Position numbers and translations under genes: made by a program. Source: Spirochaetaceae bacterium (lineage in GTDB: Bacteria > Spirochaetota > Spirochaetia > Treponematales > Breznakiellaceae). Taken from it: a stretch of 15,119 bases of DNA. The notes beneath the pieces were generated by a model that ran no database searches, was not told the DNA's origin, and worked only from the letters and a program-made list of their open reading frames with translations. Positions 13,139 through 15,119 of the stretch are shown one piece after another. The stretch lies in assembly GCA_031275595.1 (NCBI GenBank), contig JAISOO010000122.1:1-15119 (forward strand). The letters run 5' to 3'. Position 1 is the first letter of the stretch; each line of letters opens with the position of its first letter.

Positions 13139-14065
13139 ATGAAACCAGTATCCTATCTTTCGGTATGTATGAACCCGACTTTCCAGAAAACCCTGGTGTT
13201 TTCTTCGATAGTGGGGAATACGGTAAACAGAACCGGAAACCACCGCCTGGATATCGGCGGAAAAGGGGCAAACACCTGTAGGGTTTTGACCCAGCTGGGA
13301 AAACCGGCGGTCCATCTCACCCAACTGGGGGGGGCGACCCGGCCCCTGTATTTGGAGCTGTGCCAACGAGACGGGATAACGGTTCAGTGGGTGGAAAGCG
13401 GGAGCCCCATACGGTTCTGCTATACACTGATAAATAATGGGGATGAAAGCATCACCGAATTGGTGGAAGAGTCGGATCCGGTGGATCCCGGAACAGAGGG
13501 CCGGATCCTGGACCGGTATATGGAACTCCTCCCGGCACAGGGGTTTATCATCATCTCCGGAACCAAAGCCCGGGGGTTTTCCGACGCCCTGGTCCCGCTT
13601 ATGGTCCGCCGCGCGAAAGAAACCGGCACGGGGGTCATGCTGGACCTCCGGGGCACGGATCTGCTCCGCAGCCTGGAATACCGCCCGGACCTGATTAAGC
13701 CGAACCTGTTTGAATTCGCCCAAACCTTCGCGCCAGAGCTGATCCGCCGCAACGAAATTATGGAGGATGAAAAGCGGGTTAAAGCGGGGATTCGGGAAAT
13801 TTGCCGGGAGCTTTGCGAAAAATACCAATGCCGGATTGTCCTGACCCGGGGGGCAAAAGCCGTCTGGCTTGCCGAAGGCGATCGTTTCTCCGAAAGCGTC
13901 TTTGAGCCGGTAAAGCCGGTCAATCCCATTGGTTCCGGGGACGCCTTTACCGCCGGGCTTGCCGCCGCCCTGGGGGACGGCGCCGCCCTGGAGGAGGCGG
14001 CGGCCCAGGGGATACGCTGCGGAAAGCTGAACACGGGGTTTCTGAAAGTCGGGACCATAGGGTAA
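13139..14065 (+). CDS. PfkB-family sugar kinase, 1-phosphofructokinase/tagatose-6-phosphate kinase-like
   Basis: The 308-residue protein shows the PfkB landmarks: MNPTFQKTL (11-19) at the substrate loop, GGKGANTCRVLTQLG (40-54) as motif 1, LIKPNLFEFA (185-194) and NPIGSGDAFTAGLAAAL (262-278) as motif 2, with Asp268 the catalytic base and GSGD the anion hole. The order and spacing fit the FruK/LacC branch, which phosphorylates fructose-1-phosphate or tagatose-6-phosphate with ATP. The usual N-P-x-x-D acid in the substrate loop is replaced by Gln16, so the substrate may differ. AAAGGA (13128-13133) lies five bases before the ATG. It stands alone, without a PTS gene, between the deaminase and an outer-membrane protein gene. 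Family certain, substrate not. Confidence 0.88.
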   Translation: MKPVSYLSVCMNPTFQKTLVFSSIVGNTVNRTGNHRLDIGGKGANTCRVLTQLGKPAVHLTQLGGATRPLYLELCQRDGITVQWVESGSPIRFCYTLINNGDESITELVEESDPVDPGTEGRILDRYMELLPAQGFIIISGTKARGFSDALVPLMVRRAKETGTGVMLDLRGTDLLRSLEYRPDLIKPNLFEFAQTFAPELIRRNEIMEDEKRVKAGIREICRELCEKYQCRIVLTRGAKAVWLAEGDRFSESVFEPVKPVNPIGSGDAFTAGLAAALGDGAALEEAAAQGIRCGKLNTGFLKVGTIG

Positions 14066-14095
14066 TACCAATTCCTGACAAGGGCGCCTTCCGGG

Positions 14096-15119
14096 CTACC
14101 GCCGCTTCCAGAGAAGCAATTTATAGCCCAAGGACAGCCCTATCCTGTTCCGGGAATATTGCATTCCGTTTCCGCCCCCCAGGATGGTCAGGCCGAGGTT
14201 CCGGTCGAAACGCAGGCCGGCAAAGAGTTCTCCGGGGCCCAGGGATAATCCCGCGTCAATTCCCAGACTCAGGCCGAAGGGCGGATCCATCCGGTAGGAA
14301 TAGGAGCCCGCGGTTTCGTCCGAATCACCGGGAACCACATTCACCGCCCCCAGGGGCATCGTATAATAGGCGCCCACAAAGGGCGACAGGGTAAAGGAGC
14401 CTGTCTCCAGGGGCACTTTTAAGAACAGGGGAAGCATCAGGGAAAAGGACCGAAAGGTGTCGGTGGAGCGGACCAGTTCCGTCCCTTTTTGGGTTTTTTT
14501 CGCCGCCTTAAAGGTATCGTAGATAAACACCGCCTCCGCCTGGAGGTTTAAAAAACGGAAGGCCCGGAACTCCACCGCCACCGCCCCTTCGCCGGAAAAG
14601 CCCTGGCTTATCCCCGCTTCATAGTCCCCGGAGGCTTGGGGCATGGAGGTGTTGAGAACAATCGCCCCCCGCAGCCCCAAATACAGCCGCCGGTTATAGG
14701 GCCGCTTATCCTGCCTCACCGCTTCCTCCCTGGCAGGGGGTTCTTCCTCGGCGGGGGTCTCGGTTTGGAAATCCGCCTCCGCCACGGTTACCCGCTGTTC
14801 CACCGGGACGTGGGAAAAGATCCAGCTTACCATGGGGGGCAGATAACTCTCCGCCTCGCCCATATCTTCAAAAACCATCTCGTCGGTATATACCAGGGAC
14901 CCGCTGTCGCTGTTCCACAGCCACAACTGAAAGTGCTGGAGGTCGTCTACGTCAACGTAATATTCGCCGGTCAGCACGTGTCGTGAGTCTCCCAGATAAA
15001 CCGGTTCCGGGGGCTGGTCCGGGGGGAATTCAAGGCTTCCGGGAACCTGCTCGGCGGTTACCTGCCGGGTGGTATCAGCAATTCTCAGTTTACCCTCCAT
15101 CATCGTCGATGAAGTCCTC
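14096..15119 (-). CDS. Outer-membrane beta-barrel protein, C-terminal part (5' end outside the window)
   Basis: The frame stays open to the window edge; the first ATG pair (15103, 15100) has no clear signal peptide after it, so the gene very probably begins outside. Counting from 15103, residues 1-100 form a globular domain (HVLTGEYYVDVDDLQHFQLWLWN, Trp/Asp-rich), 105-135 an acidic Pro/Glu linker, and 138-335 alternating hydrophobic strands of an OmpA-like barrel (YLGLRGAIVL, AVAVEFRAFRFLNLQAEAVF, SFTLSPFVGAYYTM, GELFAGLRFDRNLGL, IGLSLGYKLLLW). The last residues are KRR rather than an aromatic. It may form a pore or anchor in the spirochaetal outer membrane. The exact family is not recognised. 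It converges with the PfkB gene, 30 bp apart. Confidence 0.75.
   Translation of the reverse strand, partial: RTSSTMMEGKLRIADTTRQVTAEQVPGSLEFPPDQPPEPVYLGDSRHVLTGEYYVDVDDLQHFQLWLWNSDSGSLVYTDEMVFEDMGEAESYLPPMVSWIFSHVPVEQRVTVAEADFQTETPAEEEPPAREEAVRQDKRPYNRRLYLGLRGAIVLNTSMPQASGDYEAGISQGFSGEGAVAVEFRAFRFLNLQAEAVFIYDTFKAAKKTQKGTELVRSTDTFRSFSLMLPLFLKVPLETGSFTLSPFVGAYYTMPLGAVNVVPGDSDETAGSYSYRMDPPFGLSLGIDAGLSLGPGELFAGLRFDRNLGLTILGGGNGMQYSRNRIGLSLGYKLLLWKRR

Noticed and set aside
13420..14058. 212-codon frame on the - strand
   Set aside because: Antisense shadow of the PfkB gene, Ser/Arg/Pro-rich with no domain. The sense strand has all PfkB motifs.
12986..14071. N-terminal extension of the dCMP deaminase frame to 522 codons
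   Set aside because: The extra 362 codons are the antisense of the PfkB kinase gene, with a Gly/Pro/Arg-rich, non-family composition. The deaminase fold is complete from ATG 12985, which has its own ribosome-binding site.

Overview
The window looks like chromosome from a spirochaete of the Treponema group, probably the termite-gut clade (Treponema primitia or azotonutricium type). This is inferred from a tmRNA tag ending in YALAA, the close matching of the gene families to treponemal ones, and coding G+C of roughly 50-55% against A+T-rich spacers. No species can be proven from the sequence alone.

Layout. (1) Positions 1-2072, + strand: the last 62 codons of what is probably a TRAP solute receptor, overlapping by ATGA a fused small+large TRAP permease. 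(2) Positions 2123-7458, - strand: a carbohydrate import and processing operon read right to left, with an LplB-type permease, an LplC-type permease starting at TTG inside a TTGA overlap, a solute-binding protein, a TIM-barrel sugar isomerase/epimerase and a ThuA-family protein. There is no ATPase gene, as is usual for this transporter class. The likely promoter is far upstream (7836-7865, TTGACA-18-TATAAT), giving a leader of about 370 nt. (3) Positions 7459-8607: 1.15 kb without a convincing gene. It holds a possible 316-bp MITE-like element with perfect 12-bp terminal inverted repeats and three strong palindromes. (4) Positions 8608-10609, - strand: a LysM/LytM envelope protein with a degenerate LytM domain (NlpD-like), followed by an RpoD/RpoS-type sigma factor. 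This is the same gene order as nlpD-rpoS in Gammaproteobacteria. (5) Positions 10945-11291, - strand: tmRNA (ssrA) with a clear promoter, divergent from an unrecognised 316-residue protein gene. (6) Positions 12503-15119: dCMP deaminase (-), a PfkB/1-phosphofructokinase-like kinase (+) and the 3' part of an outer-membrane beta-barrel protein (-, running off the window).

How the genes may work together. The TRAP system and the ABC operon converge and both import organic solutes. The isomerase plus ThuA pair suggests that the imported glycoside is further processed in the cytoplasm, possibly through keto-sugar chemistry; the substrate cannot be read from the sequence. The sigma factor and the NlpD-like protein may link envelope state or cell division to transcription. 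The intergenic spaces are rich in palindromes, several sharing the core TTCgGAAACTgaAGTTTCcGAA, which look like a dispersed repeat family.
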